A DNA stretch of 64,000 nt from Novosphingobium sp. FKTRR1 (lineage in GTDB: Bacteria; Pseudomonadota; Alphaproteobacteria; Sphingomonadales; Sphingomonadaceae). Below, in pieces: positions 1 to 7,014 of the stretch (position 1 is its first letter; each line of letters opens with the position of its first letter). The position numbers and the translations under genes are program-made. Location of the stretch: NCBI RefSeq assembly GCF_020404405.1, contig NZ_JAIZDA010000016.1, forward strand, positions 47,806 through 111,805, read 5' to 3'. The notes beneath the pieces were generated by a model that worked only from the letters and a program-made list of their open reading frames with translations, was not told the origin of the DNA and searched no databases.

Positions 1-94
1 CCTTGTTGGCGACGGGCGCGCATTGAGGCACGCGGTCAAAGCGGTAGGCTCCGTAATACGATATTTTCGATCAGTTGCGCAAGACTGACCAGTT

Positions 95-940
95 TTAGCG
101 ATTAGTCTCGCGGGCAGCGCTCTCTGCCTCAAGGAACGACAGCACGACGTCGGACAAACCGAGCAGTGGCGTGAAGGTGATGAGCATCAGACCCTTGGTC
201 GTCATGAGGCGGATCAGCGCCTCGCCATAAACGTCGGCAGGCGGTTCTTCGTCCAGCCATATCCAGTGCTTGGCCGTGCCCTGAAACACGCGCCGACCTT
301 GGTCATAGGACTTGAGGCCGATCGTGCTGGTGCCGCCGCTGACATGCTTGACCTTCACCACGTCGGCCAGACCGTCGACACCGCGCTTCCATGTCGCGCT
401 GATGATCGCATCCTTGGGTATCATGCCGGTGCCATCGAAGGCCTTGCGCCCGGCTTCCCATGTCACCTCACCGAACAGTTCCTTCTGGATGATGTCGCGG
501 GTGGTCTCGTTGGTGTCGCCTGCAGCCCAGCCGTGGTTTGCCCAGGGGAATTGTCGGCCTGCCCACCAATGTGGGTATCGCCCGGTTGCATGGCAGGCGC
601 ACTCGTAGCTACCTGCCACCGTCTTGCCGACGCGGTTGCCTGCCTGGAACAGCCGCTCGATGTGCGTTGCGCCAGCGCGGAAGAACTCAAGGTGGCGGGG
701 GTAGAGGTGGCGCGCGTAGAAGATCGGCATCCCCGGCGCTGGGCTGGGGATCGTCTCATCGGGGAAGAACAGTTCGAGCCGGTTGGTCCGCCGCGCCAGA
801 ATTTCGCCCTCGGTCGTAGCGTACAACTCATCGATCAGGCCTGCGTCGAGCGCGTTGGCGAACTGCTCTGCATCAAACCGCGCCGGATCAAAGCCCGGCG
901 CGGTGATGATGGCCTGCGCCAGGTCGGTGAGCGGTTTCAC
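95..940 (-). CDS. Phage terminase large subunit, ATPase domain only (truncated)
   Basis: The gene encodes the DNA-packaging motor ATPase. In the 281 residues I see Walker A GNRVGKT at 101-107, Walker B WIWLDEE at about 226-232 and the coupling motif TFTPLLG at about 255-261. Large terminases normally have 420-550 residues, with a C-terminal RNase H-like nuclease. Here a TAA follows only 20 residues after the coupling motif, and none of the three frames in the remaining 94 bases resembles a nuclease domain. The start lies 10 bp downstream of the small-subunit stop. The product should hydrolyse ATP but lacks the cutting domain. A frameshift, deletion or insertion is likely, but the window edge hides the cause. 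Confidence 0.85.
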   Translation of the reverse strand: MKPLTDLAQAIITAPGFDPARFDAEQFANALDAGLIDELYATTEGEILARRTNRLELFFPDETIPSPAPGMPIFYARHLYPRHLEFFRAGATHIERLFQAGNRVGKTVAGSYECACHATGRYPHWWAGRQFPWANHGWAAGDTNETTRDIIQKELFGEVTWEAGRKAFDGTGMIPKDAIISATWKRGVDGLADVVKVKHVSGGTSTIGLKSYDQGRRVFQGTAKHWIWLDEEPPADVYGEALIRLMTTKGLMLITFTPLLGLSDVVLSFLEAESAARETNR

Positions 941-950
941 CGTCGGCCGG

Positions 951-1475
951 TCAGTGGGCGGTCGGGCTTGCCGCTGCGAGCGCTTCGGCCACGGCTTCGC
1001 GGACCCTCGCCGCCATGGTCACGCGCTTCACGTCGTCGGGCACGTCGTCATAGGCGTGGTTGTGGTTGTGATCGACGGTGCCCTCGATCGTGCGCTTGCC
1101 CGAGAACGCGCCGCCAGTTTCCTTCGCGGCCTGTTCGAGAAGCTGGGCCGCGCTCTTGTAGTTGCGCTTGGCGAACGCGATGGCGAACATTTCGTCCAGC
1201 TTGGCAATGCGGTACGTCGCTGATGCGATGGCGATGTTCTTGACGGATGCCTCGAACTCCTCGCGCGTCCGCGTCCACAGCGGCATCCATTTTTCCACGC
1301 CACGGCTGCGTGCGTGGTCCGTGTCGCGGATCACCGACAGGTCGTAAGCGCGCGCCTGGTACGACGGGATTTCAACGCCGAACTCCTCCTTGAATTCGCG
1401 CAGGACTTCGGCCAGCCGCCCATAGCAGGCGTACCGCATGACGAGCCACGTCTTCTGCTTGTCGTTGAGGGTCAC
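951..1475 (-). CDS. Terminase small subunit-like protein, DUF2280
   Basis: The protein has 174 residues from a GTG at 1475 that overlaps the upstream stop as GTGA; longer ORF extensions upstream are frame shadows of the previous gene. The N-terminal TLNDKQKTWLVMRYACYG, followed by a predicted HTH around VLREFKEEFGVEIPS, matches my memory of DUF2280, a phage family found beside large terminases. Its expected role is recognition of phage DNA for packaging. A His-rich patch (DHNHNHAYDD) lies in the C-terminal third. Position directly before the large subunit supports the call. Confidence 0.8.
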   Translation of the reverse strand: MTLNDKQKTWLVMRYACYGRLAEVLREFKEEFGVEIPSYQARAYDLSVIRDTDHARSRGVEKWMPLWTRTREEFEASVKNIAIASATYRIAKLDEMFAIAFAKRNYKSAAQLLEQAAKETGGAFSGKRTIEGTVDHNHNHAYDDVPDDVKRVTMAARVREAVAEALAAASPTAH

Positions 1476-1786
1476 GACGCCATCTCCTTGTGTGCGCGCT
1501 CGGCGATTGCCAGCCCGCCCTTGATGCCCTCGCGGAAGTTGCTGGCCATCGCCTTGACCGTGCGCGCCGTATCGCGCTGGTCCACCTCGCCAGCGAGCAG
1601 TAGGTTGGCGAACTGCACGCCAGCGAAGATCGAGCACGCCGTCATCACCTTGGACGCGGCCTCGCGCGGATCGGGCGCATCAAGCAGGTACTGCATCGTA
1701 GCCAGCCGCATGGATTCGAGGAGGCCTGCAACCTCCAACTTCTCGGCTTGGTCGGCGGCGCGGCGGAACTTCAATTCGTCAGTCAT
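1472..1786 (-). CDS. Small phage protein, unknown function
   Basis: The protein has 104 residues starting at ATG 1786 (MTDELKFRRAAD). It looks all-helical, with an amphipathic N-terminal third and Ala/Leu-rich helices around TACSIFAGVQFANLLL. It overlaps the preceding gene by 8 bp and the small terminase gene by GTGA, so translation is probably coupled to the packaging genes. I recognise no family. A head-proximal or packaging accessory role is only inferred from position. Confidence 0.7.
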   Translation of the reverse strand: MTDELKFRRAADQAEKLEVAGLLESMRLATMQYLLDAPDPREAASKVMTACSIFAGVQFANLLLAGEVDQRDTARTVKAMASNFREGIKGGLAIAERAHKEMAS

Positions 1787-2045
1787 GAGGGTGTGCCTTC
1801 GATGATGTGGCGGGAGCGCGTTTGCCGCGCTTCCCGCCACGCGACCCGCCGGGCTGGCAGGGGGTGAACGGCTTGTTGGTGATGCGGACGACGCCGATTG
1901 CCCTGCGCCATGTAACGAGGATACCGCCGCGCTTATCGCGATCGCGGACTTCGTTGATGACCACGGCCAGCGCATGGGCTTCTGCGCGGTTGGTGAAGCG
2001 TTGCACGATGCAGCCGCTGTCGAGGAGGACGCCGAACAGGGTCAT
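1779..2045 (-). CDS. Small basic phage protein, unknown function
   Basis: The protein has 88 residues. It begins MTLFGVLLDSGCIVQRFTNR and ends in a Lys/Arg/Gly-rich tail (GGSRGGKRGKRAP) that could bind nucleic acid. The stop overlaps the next start by 8 bp and the start overlaps the upstream stop by 4 bp, as expected in this operon. No family is recognised. Confidence 0.65.
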   Translation of the reverse strand: MTLFGVLLDSGCIVQRFTNRAEAHALAVVINEVRDRDKRGGILVTWRRAIGVVRITNKPFTPCQPGGSRGGKRGKRAPATSSKAHPHD

Positions 2046-2209
2046 TGCACCTTGCCTTGCTCGACGGTGTACTCGCGCCGGTCCATGCTGTTGTGGACGC
2101 AGACCGGTCTACTCCAGTCGGGGGCGTCATGGACCTCAGGCTTGCACCAACACGCTTCGGAATACGTGTGCTCGCGCAGGTCATTGAGCGGGACGACGTG
2201 CCAGGTCAT
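2042..2209 (-). CDS. Small phage protein, Cys/His-containing
   Basis: The protein has 55 residues from ATG 2209 (MTWHVVPLNDLREHTYSEAC), whose codon overlaps the upstream stop as ATGA. The pattern of a C-W-C pair near residue 22 and a C-x-H pair near residue 40 could hold a metal ion. Short proteins starting with WHV-PLNDLREH are common in phage accessory operons, from memory, but none has a role known to me. Confidence 0.7.
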   Translation of the reverse strand: MTWHVVPLNDLREHTYSEACWCKPEVHDAPDWSRPVCVHNSMDRREYTVEQGKVQ

Positions 2210-2856
2210 GCCATCTTCCTCCCGCACGTCCCACACGCAGCGGTGATCTGCGCTTGCCCGAAGATCGGCTTGGATTTAGCCGCAGCGACCATGTCCTCGA
2301 TCCCAGCGGCAGCCGGGCCGTAGCGGGCGACCACGTCCACGAACTGCTCGACGTCGTGCGCGAGGATCGTGAAGATCGGCTTGCCCTCGACGTCGAAGCG
2401 CGGCTCGCCGTCACCGTCGCGCGCCTGCCCGGCGTGGCACAACTCGTGCTCGATCAGCGCGCAGAACGACCAGTCGTCGGCTTGCGCCGCCCATGTCGCA
2501 TCGATGGTGATGACGATGTCGGGAACCTCCGCGAAGAACTCGCGCCAGAGCCAGTGCTGGAGCGCGCTCGACCACTTGCGCTGCTGCGCCTGGATCAGCC
2601 TGCACTCGCCCATCACGACCGCGTTGTGGTTGCGCTGCTCGGCGGTGGTCCACAGCCAGCCGATGCGCGCCTCGGCCAGATGATCGTGGCGCGGGTTGTG
2701 CAGCGGCCCGGCGGGATCGATGAACGTGCGCGCGACCCAATCGCCAAGCAGCGGGGCAGGGGCGAAGTCGTCCACCTCCGCAAGATCGATTGAAGGGCTG
2801 GGCCGCGTGTCACGCACCAGCTTGGCCGCGCGGTCGAACGGGAGCACGTCACCCAT
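2206..2856 (-). CDS. Putative phage metallopeptidase (HExxH)
   Basis: The protein has 216 residues from ATG 2856 (MGDVLPFDRAAKL). The motif HELCH at about 137-141, inside ALIEHELCHAGQ, is a zincin active site, with a likely third ligand in AHDVEQF about 26 residues later. This matches the putative phage metallopeptidase domain family. The C-terminal tail CGTCGRKM adds a CxxC pair. The start lies within the 8-bp overlap with the upstream 59-residue gene. The substrate is unknown; acting on a host or phage protein is inference. Confidence 0.8.
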   Translation of the reverse strand: MGDVLPFDRAAKLVRDTRPSPSIDLAEVDDFAPAPLLGDWVARTFIDPAGPLHNPRHDHLAEARIGWLWTTAEQRNHNAVVMGECRLIQAQQRKWSSALQHWLWREFFAEVPDIVITIDATWAAQADDWSFCALIEHELCHAGQARDGDGEPRFDVEGKPIFTILAHDVEQFVDVVARYGPAAAGIEDMVAAAKSKPIFGQAQITAACGTCGRKMA

Positions 2857-3028
2857 TGGTCTGTCCCTCATCCAACGGCCACGACAGCCAATCCTTGTTC
2901 GAGACGATGAACGGAGCGCATGTCGGGCGTCGCACCATCACGTACCCGTCGGCAGAGGCCATGAAGCGCACGAGACCTCCTCCCTTGAGGTGCGTCGGCA
3001 TGATGCGACCCTCACGCTTTTTACCCAT
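2849..3028 (-). CDS. 59-residue phage protein, unknown function
   Basis: This small gene runs from ATG 3028 to TGA 2849. It begins MGKKREGRIMPTHLKGGGLV and continues with a beta-strand-like segment around GYVMVRRPTCAPFIVSNKDW. Both ends overlap their neighbours by exactly 8 bp, matching the spacing used throughout this operon, which is the main support. No family is recognised. Confidence 0.72.
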   Translation of the reverse strand: MGKKREGRIMPTHLKGGGLVRFMASADGYVMVRRPTCAPFIVSNKDWLSWPLDEGQTNG

Positions 3029-3617
3029 TGTGCTCGTCCAGTTTTGCGACGGATAGGCGCGCCAGCGATGCCATGTATGCGGCGGTCATCCACCGCACCG
3101 GCGCTCCGATCTTGACCAACGTCGCGCGCGCCTCGGCAAGCTGCGCCTGCAGCGCCTCCCAACGGTCGATCATACGCTGCAACTGGCCGTGCAGCGTCTC
3201 GGCGTGGCGCTCCGCCGCCAGCGCGCGATCCATCTGGCTCTCGGCCACCTTGTAGGCGTCCTTGGCCTCATCCTCCCACGTCACGCGCCAGAGCGGTGAC
3301 GCGCAATTCGGGCAGTCATCCGGTTCGGGGTTAGCGAACGCGCCGCTGGGCGTGAGCGTCATCTTGACGAGGCGGAAGCTGCACCGGGGGCAGCGCAGCA
3401 CGCCGGGCACGGTGGCAATAGCGACCGGCGCAGGCGGGGTCAGGCTGCTGATCTCGCGCAGCCGCACCATCGTGCAGGCGTGCGCGTAGATCGAGCGGGC
3501 GATGTCGCTTGGCTTGGCGCTGGCAACATTCGCGCGCACAGGGTCTGGCGACCAGTACGCCCCGGCCGCGTGGATGGCGAGCATGATGTCGTCGTCGGTG
3601 GGGGTGATGTCAGGCAT
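3021..3617 (-). CDS. Phage protein with zinc ribbon and coiled coil
   Basis: The protein has 198 residues. Cysteine pairs CPRC and CPNC, about 25 residues apart in the middle third, form a likely zinc ribbon. A helical, coiled-coil-like segment follows (VAESQMDRALAAERHAETLH). The start overlaps the next upstream gene by 8 bp. The function is unknown; nucleic-acid or protein binding through the ribbon is inferred. Confidence 0.72.
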   Translation of the reverse strand: MPDITPTDDDIMLAIHAAGAYWSPDPVRANVASAKPSDIARSIYAHACTMVRLREISSLTPPAPVAIATVPGVLRCPRCSFRLVKMTLTPSGAFANPEPDDCPNCASPLWRVTWEDEAKDAYKVAESQMDRALAAERHAETLHGQLQRMIDRWEALQAQLAEARATLVKIGAPVRWMTAAYMASLARLSVAKLDEHNG

Positions 3618-3789
3618 CGATCCGCTCCACGGTCACGCGCCAGCGGCCCGGCAGCCCGCACTCCGGCTTGAGGTTGAACTCCAGCGATCCCTCCTCGACC
3701 TCCAGCCCCTCGGGCAGATTGATCGTGGCCATGTCGCGCATCACGCCGACGATGCCCGCGCCGATCTGCTTGTTCAGTTCGTCACCCAT
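3610..3789 (-). CDS. 59-residue phage protein, unknown function
   Basis: The gene runs from ATG 3789 (MGDELNKQIGAGIVGVMRDM) and overlaps both neighbours by 8 bp. A short helix precedes a beta-rich half (EVEEGSLEFNLKPECG, then WRVTVERIDA). The longer in-frame ORF upstream of this ATG is Arg-rich shadow of the DUF3268 gene and was discarded. Confidence 0.68.
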   Translation of the reverse strand: MGDELNKQIGAGIVGVMRDMATINLPEGLEVEEGSLEFNLKPECGLPGRWRVTVERIDA

Positions 3790-4486
3790 GGTTGGCTCCT
3801 TGCTGCTGTGCCGCGATCCAGTCCTGCGCCGCGCGCGCAGCCTCCACGTAGGCGCGGCTCGGTGTCTTGCTGTCCTCCTGGCCCGGCCGGAACGCGGCCC
3901 AGATGCGGGCGCGGATGGCCTGCGGCAGCGCGTACCAATGGCGACGGCAGCCCCACGCGGCGGGCGGCACATACGACGTGCAGCCGGGCCAGTGGCAGGT
4001 GTGTTGCTGGTGGTCGCCCTGCTTGATCGCCTCGCGGACGTGCGCGACCTTGGCGCCTGCATCGAACAGGTCGCCAGCGGCGGGCTGCTGCGGCGCGGGC
4101 TTGGTGGATTGCTTGTAGCGCCGCACGGCGTTGACCACGGCGCGCGCCTGGTCGGCGGTCATCATGCCGATGTGGCATTGCTTGCGATCCATGCTCAACT
4201 CGCTGGCCAGCCACGCATAGGCTTCGGCCCGGCTCATGCCGCCATCGCGCCAGAGCGGGTCGAACGCGGCGTGGGCGGCGCTGCGCGCGCGGCGCGTGTC
4301 AGGCCCGGCAGGCGTGCCCAGCGCGTTGTCGGTGCCGGGATGGCAGCCGCAGTACGCCCCACACCGGCACAACCAGAACCGCTTGTGGTGCAGGTCGGAC
4401 CGGTGGGGGTAGATGCGCTCGCCGCCGACGGGGTGCGCGGGATCGCCGCATTCGGCGCACAGGGGGGATGGCGCGGGCGCGGGCAT
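3782..4486 (-). CDS. DUF3268 zinc-finger-domain protein
   Basis: The protein has 234 residues. The N-terminus has CAEC, then IYPHRSDLHHKRFWLCRCGAYCGCH, which I recognise as the DUF3268 zinc-finger domain seen in phage and accessory proteins. The C-terminal half has a second Cys/His cluster (CHWPGC and a WGCRRHW segment) resembling another finger. It lies in the late operon, 4 bp after the preceding gene, and overlaps the next by 8 bp. DNA or RNA binding is likely but unproven. Confidence 0.75.
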   Translation of the reverse strand: MPAPAPSPLCAECGDPAHPVGGERIYPHRSDLHHKRFWLCRCGAYCGCHPGTDNALGTPAGPDTRRARSAAHAAFDPLWRDGGMSRAEAYAWLASELSMDRKQCHIGMMTADQARAVVNAVRRYKQSTKPAPQQPAAGDLFDAGAKVAHVREAIKQGDHQQHTCHWPGCTSYVPPAAWGCRRHWYALPQAIRARIWAAFRPGQEDSKTPSRAYVEAARAAQDWIAAQQQGANHG

Positions 4487-4490
4487 CGCG

Positions 4491-4739
4491 TCAGCGCTCC
4501 TTGTGCTTGGCGATCACGGCATCGAGCGCGTCCAACTGCTTGGCCAGCGCCTCATGCGCGCCGATCTCGGTCGTGGCGGTCGCGATGACATGCACGCCGC
4601 CGCCGCGACTTGCGCTGATGAACCATGGCTGGACATGCGGGATGCCAGTCGCGGTATCGCGGGGGGTGAAGACCTGCACAACGCTCACCAGCCCATGCGT
4701 TTCGCACAGGCTGGGCAGGGAGAATGGGGCAGTGCTCAT
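4491..4739 (-). CDS. Small phage protein, unknown function
   Basis: The protein has 82 residues from ATG 4739 (MSTAPFSLPSLCETHGLV). Beta-strand-like segments alternate with a C-terminal helix (HEALAKQLDALDAVIAKH). The gene sits 5 bp after its upstream neighbour. No family is recognised. The longer frame upstream of the ATG is a shadow of the 4,745-5,074 gene. Confidence 0.68.
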   Translation of the reverse strand: MSTAPFSLPSLCETHGLVSVVQVFTPRDTATGIPHVQPWFISASRGGGVHVIATATTEIGAHEALAKQLDALDAVIAKHKER

Positions 4740-4744
4740 CGTGG

Positions 4745-5074
4745 TTACGCTCCGATGAAGTGGGGGATGACGACGGGGGCCATGATGGTCAGCACGGTGG
4801 CGACCATCATCACGGCATCGCTGGTGAACTTGCGCGCCTGCAGGCCGATGCGGTTGGCCAACACCGGCTTGGGCATGAGGTTGGGGTATGTCTCGACGCG
4901 GGTGACGCCGTGCGCGTCCCAATGGCAGCGCGGGTCGATGTCACAGGCCTCGGCCCAGCCGCGCTTGACGTTGCTCTCGGCCTCGTCGCGCGTGGCGTAG
5001 GGACCGAGCAGGTAGGAAACGCGGGGGCCTTTCGGCCCCTCGCGCAACAGGGTGACGTAGAAGCCGACCTGCAT
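4745..5074 (-). CDS. Phage protein with C-terminal membrane segment
   Basis: The protein has 109 residues. The N-terminal half is beta/alpha (MQVGFYVTLLREGPKGPRV) with a short GPYATRDEAES segment typical of small phage proteins. Residues 85-107 (DAVMMVATVLTIMAPVVIPH) form one hydrophobic segment, so it is probably tail-anchored. Its start overlaps the upstream stop as TGATG. The function is unknown. Confidence 0.7.
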   Translation of the reverse strand: MQVGFYVTLLREGPKGPRVSYLLGPYATRDEAESNVKRGWAEACDIDPRCHWDAHGVTRVETYPNLMPKPVLANRIGLQARKFTSDAVMMVATVLTIMAPVVIPHFIGA

Positions 5075-5514
5075 CAGACCGCCTCCCCGCTGTCTGGCTG
5101 CACCCGTCTTCTGGGCGCGCTGTCCTCATCCACCGTGGCTCCGCGTCTTCTGGGTTCGCCGTCCTCCATGACGGCGCGATAGACCTCGTTGGCCACCTCG
5201 TTGTCGGTGTGATCCGCGATCAGTTCCTCGCCGGATTCATCGTTGCCCCAGATGAGGCAGAAGCTGCCCGCGCGGCGCTCATCGCCCGGCGTGCGGAACG
5301 CGATCACGTCCTCGCCGGTGGTGCAGAGCGCGTTGCAGACGGTCGGGGCGCTGGCCGACCGCTTGACGGTCCATTCCTCGCCGTCGTTGACGCTCAGGAC
5401 ATAGCCGCGATCGAGCAGTGTCTTGACCAGCCTGCGGGCGACACTGCGCTCGCCGGGTGTGGCGTAGCGCATGAAGCTGGACTGGCCGGTGATGGCGCGT
5501 TGGGTGTCGGCCAT
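5074..5514 (-). CDS. Phage protein, unknown function
   Basis: The protein has 146 residues. The N-terminal 60 residues contain a helix-turn-helix-like stretch (RSVARRLVKTLLDRGYVLSV); acidic and Arg-rich segments end the protein (EPRRRGATVDEDSAPRRR). It overlaps the next gene by TGATG and follows the first gene of the operon by 3 bp. The middle could bind cofactor or nucleotide, but I see no diagnostic motif. Confidence 0.7.
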   Translation of the reverse strand: MADTQRAITGQSSFMRYATPGERSVARRLVKTLLDRGYVLSVNDGEEWTVKRSASAPTVCNALCTTGEDVIAFRTPGDERRAGSFCLIWGNDESGEELIADHTDNEVANEVYRAVMEDGEPRRRGATVDEDSAPRRRVQPDSGEAV

Positions 5515-5517
5515 GGT

Positions 5518-5910
5518 TCAGGCCTCCCCTTCGCTGGTGCTGATCGTCTGCTGCATCGTGCCCGACCAGTCGCATTCCATGCACTCGACCTGGTCCTCCA
5601 TGTCGCCCACAACCCACTCCTGCCGGGCAAAGTCCCAGCGGCTGTCGGACCGGCCGGACAGGTGATCGCGGTCGCCGCACTCGGGGCAGCGGTGGTGAAC
5701 TTTGGCATCATCGAGCGCGGGGGCAGTGGCAGCGCCGACCTCGAACGAGAGAAACCGCATCGTCGCGCCGTTCTCGGTTTCGCCGGTATCACCCATCAAG
5801 TCGCGCATGTCGCGCGCGATGGTGGCGCGGCACTCGTCGGCGATGTCGCCACCGATCGTGGCGGTGCAGTGCAAGGTGACTGCGAAGGTGTAGGTGGTGT
5901 TATCGGGCAT
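5518..5910 (-). CDS. First gene of the late operon; zinc-ribbon phage protein
   Basis: The protein has 130 residues from ATG 5910, which is preceded by a GGAG-type ribosome-binding site. A CPECGD pair and a CMECDW pair about 45 residues apart suggest a zinc ribbon in the C-terminal half; the N-terminal half is predicted beta-rich. As first gene of the leftward late operon it lies 47 bp from the predicted -10 element at 5,957-5,962. The function is unknown. Confidence 0.72.
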   Translation of the reverse strand: MPDNTTYTFAVTLHCTATIGGDIADECRATIARDMRDLMGDTGETENGATMRFLSFEVGAATAPALDDAKVHHRCPECGDRDHLSGRSDSRWDFARQEWVVGDMEDQVECMECDWSGTMQQTISTSEGEA

Positions 5911-5956
5911 TGCATCTCACTCCGTTTGAGACTCCGACCCGGCGTCGGATGCCCGA

Positions 5957-5984
5957 TAAATACCGTAATGAGATATTTCGTCAA
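5957..5984 (-). promoter_or_regulatory. Predicted promoter of the leftward late operon
   Basis: On the minus strand, TTGACG (5984-5979) is followed after 16 bp by TATTTA (5962-5957). The spacer holds CTCATTACGG, nearly the same sequence as in the spacer of the predicted promoter at 14,358-14,385, so a common regulator may read both. A hairpin (TCCGAC/GTCGGA, 5,933-5,949) lies in the leader. Confidence 0.55.
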
Positions 5985-6009
5985 GAGATGGACTTAGGGG
6001 GAGGCGGTA

Positions 6010-6030
6010 TTGAGTCTTAAAAGGACTCAA
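6010..6030. repeat. Inverted repeat upstream of the late promoter
   Basis: Perfect 7-bp arms TTGAGTC and GACTCAA flank a 7-base AT-rich centre (TTAAAAG). The repeat lies about 26 bp upstream of the -35 element at 5,984, which suits an activator site. The rest of the 326-bp gap 5,911-6,236 holds the two divergent promoter regions and no gene that I can support. Confidence 0.5.
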
Positions 6031-6187
6031 CCTCCGCGACCTTACGTGTGGTCGCGCGGCGCGCCGGAGGTGTCGCCGATGCCATCGTGGGTGAGGTGTC
6101 AGGTGTCGGTCACCGGATCGTGACGATGATCGCGGAAATTTCGATGTGTATCATAATTACAGTTGCCGACTGATTTTTGGTGTGTAT

Positions 6188-6200
6188 TGATAATATATCA
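6188..6200. promoter_or_regulatory. AT-rich palindrome ahead of the two-gene cassette
   Basis: TGATA-ATA-TATCA is a perfect inverted repeat in an unusually AT-rich stretch (about 6,130-6,200), which also contains promoter-like TTGCCG and TATTGA hexamers. It lies 37 bp before the first cassette start. A site bound by the ribbon-helix-helix-like product of 6,561-6,947 is a reasonable guess. Confidence 0.45.
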
Positions 6201-6236
6201 GGCCGGCACAGGGCCGGCCACAACGGAGTGACCCAC

Positions 6237-6497
6237 ATGACCAAGATCATCTCTGCCCCGCTCGCTCAAGTTTACACCGGCGGCAACGGCCACTGCGAAT
6301 ATCTGGTCGATGGTGATGACCTGCAGGCCCGCGCGGATGCGGTTTGCGACAAGGACTGGCTTGCCGCAGGTCGCCAGGCGGAAATCCGTAGCCGCGACCT
6401 GCGGCTGTGGGGCGTCCAGTTTTCTGATGGCGGGCGGGTCGATATGGTTTTTGACAGCCTCTCCGCTGCTGAGCGTTACGTCGCTCGCTGCGCTTGA
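6237..6497 (+). CDS. Cassette gene 1, unknown function
   Basis: The protein has 86 residues from ATG 6237 (MTKIISAPLAQVYTGGNGHC), with GGAG 8 bp upstream. It looks like a compact alpha/beta fold: a beta hairpin, then a helix rich in Ala and Asp, ending in an AAERYVARC helix. It is transcribed against the flanking phage operons. With the next gene it forms a cassette bounded by its own AT-rich promoter and a terminator, the usual layout of a phage moron. No family is recognised. Confidence 0.65.
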   Translation: MTKIISAPLAQVYTGGNGHCEYLVDGDDLQARADAVCDKDWLAAGRQAEIRSRDLRLWGVQFSDGGRVDMVFDSLSAAERYVARCA

Positions 6498-6560
6498 CAC
6501 CTCCGGCCGCTGGCGATCGTCCGCGTCCTGACCAAGTAAGCTGAGAATGAGGTAATAATC

Positions 6561-6947
6561 ATGCGCAATCTCAAGATCACCATCCTCGCTAATGGCCATG
6601 CGGCCCCGACTAACCGCCGCAATCCGCGTGGTTATGCAGGAGGCAATCCGGTTATCGAGATCACCGACATCCCGGATAACGTAACCGACGTTGAGGCTAT
6701 ATCCGCCTACGATCGCTGCGTCATCATGCCGGTCATGCACGCCACCATGCCGATCCCTTGGCCACGCATCGCAGAAAGCCACCAAGGACAAATCATTCAC
6801 CTCACGCGCGGCCGCCCTGCAAAAGGTGATGCCAAGTTCGTCCGCGTCAACATCACCCTTAGCCCAGAGACTCTGGCGTTGATCGATGCCCAACCCGAGG
6901 CGCGATCCAAGCTGATCGAGCGGTTGATCATCAAGGCGTTTGGGTGA
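6561..6947 (+). CDS. Cassette gene 2, ribbon-helix-helix-like protein
   Basis: The protein has 128 residues from ATG 6561 with GAGG upstream. The C-terminal part FVRVNITLSPETLALIDAQP, followed by RSKLIERLI, has the strand-helix-helix pattern of ribbon-helix-helix DNA-binding proteins. The N-terminal 90 residues are unlike a simple antitoxin and resemble nothing I know. A role as autoregulator of the cassette through the palindrome at 6,188 is inferred. A strong terminator follows directly. Confidence 0.68.
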   Translation: MRNLKITILANGHAAPTNRRNPRGYAGGNPVIEITDIPDNVTDVEAISAYDRCVIMPVMHATMPIPWPRIAESHQGQIIHLTRGRPAKGDAKFVRVNITLSPETLALIDAQPEARSKLIERLIIKAFG

Positions 6948-6979
6948 CGCTACACCAATCTGGCAGACTAACCCCCACA

Positions 6980-7011
6980 GGCCCCGCCGCGCTCATGCGG
7001 TGGGGCCTTTT
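6980..7011. terminator. Strong terminator between convergent units
   Basis: The hairpin GGCCCCGCCGC, with loop GCTCAT and the pairing arm GCGGTGGGGCC, ends in TTTT on the plus strand. It closes the cassette that ends at 6,947 and lies 4 bp from the end of the leftward gene 7,015-7,551, so it may act on both strands. Confidence 0.8.
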
Positions 7012-7014
7012 GCG

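Noticed and set aside
1..94. Continuation of the terminase nuclease domain
   Set aside because: None of the three minus-strand frames here resembles the conserved segment that follows the coupling motif in large terminases.
266..1243. Plus-strand frame of 325 codons over the terminase genes
   Set aside because: It is antisense to two terminase genes with clear family motifs; its product is Arg/Ala-rich low-complexity sequence typical of shadow frames in high-GC DNA.
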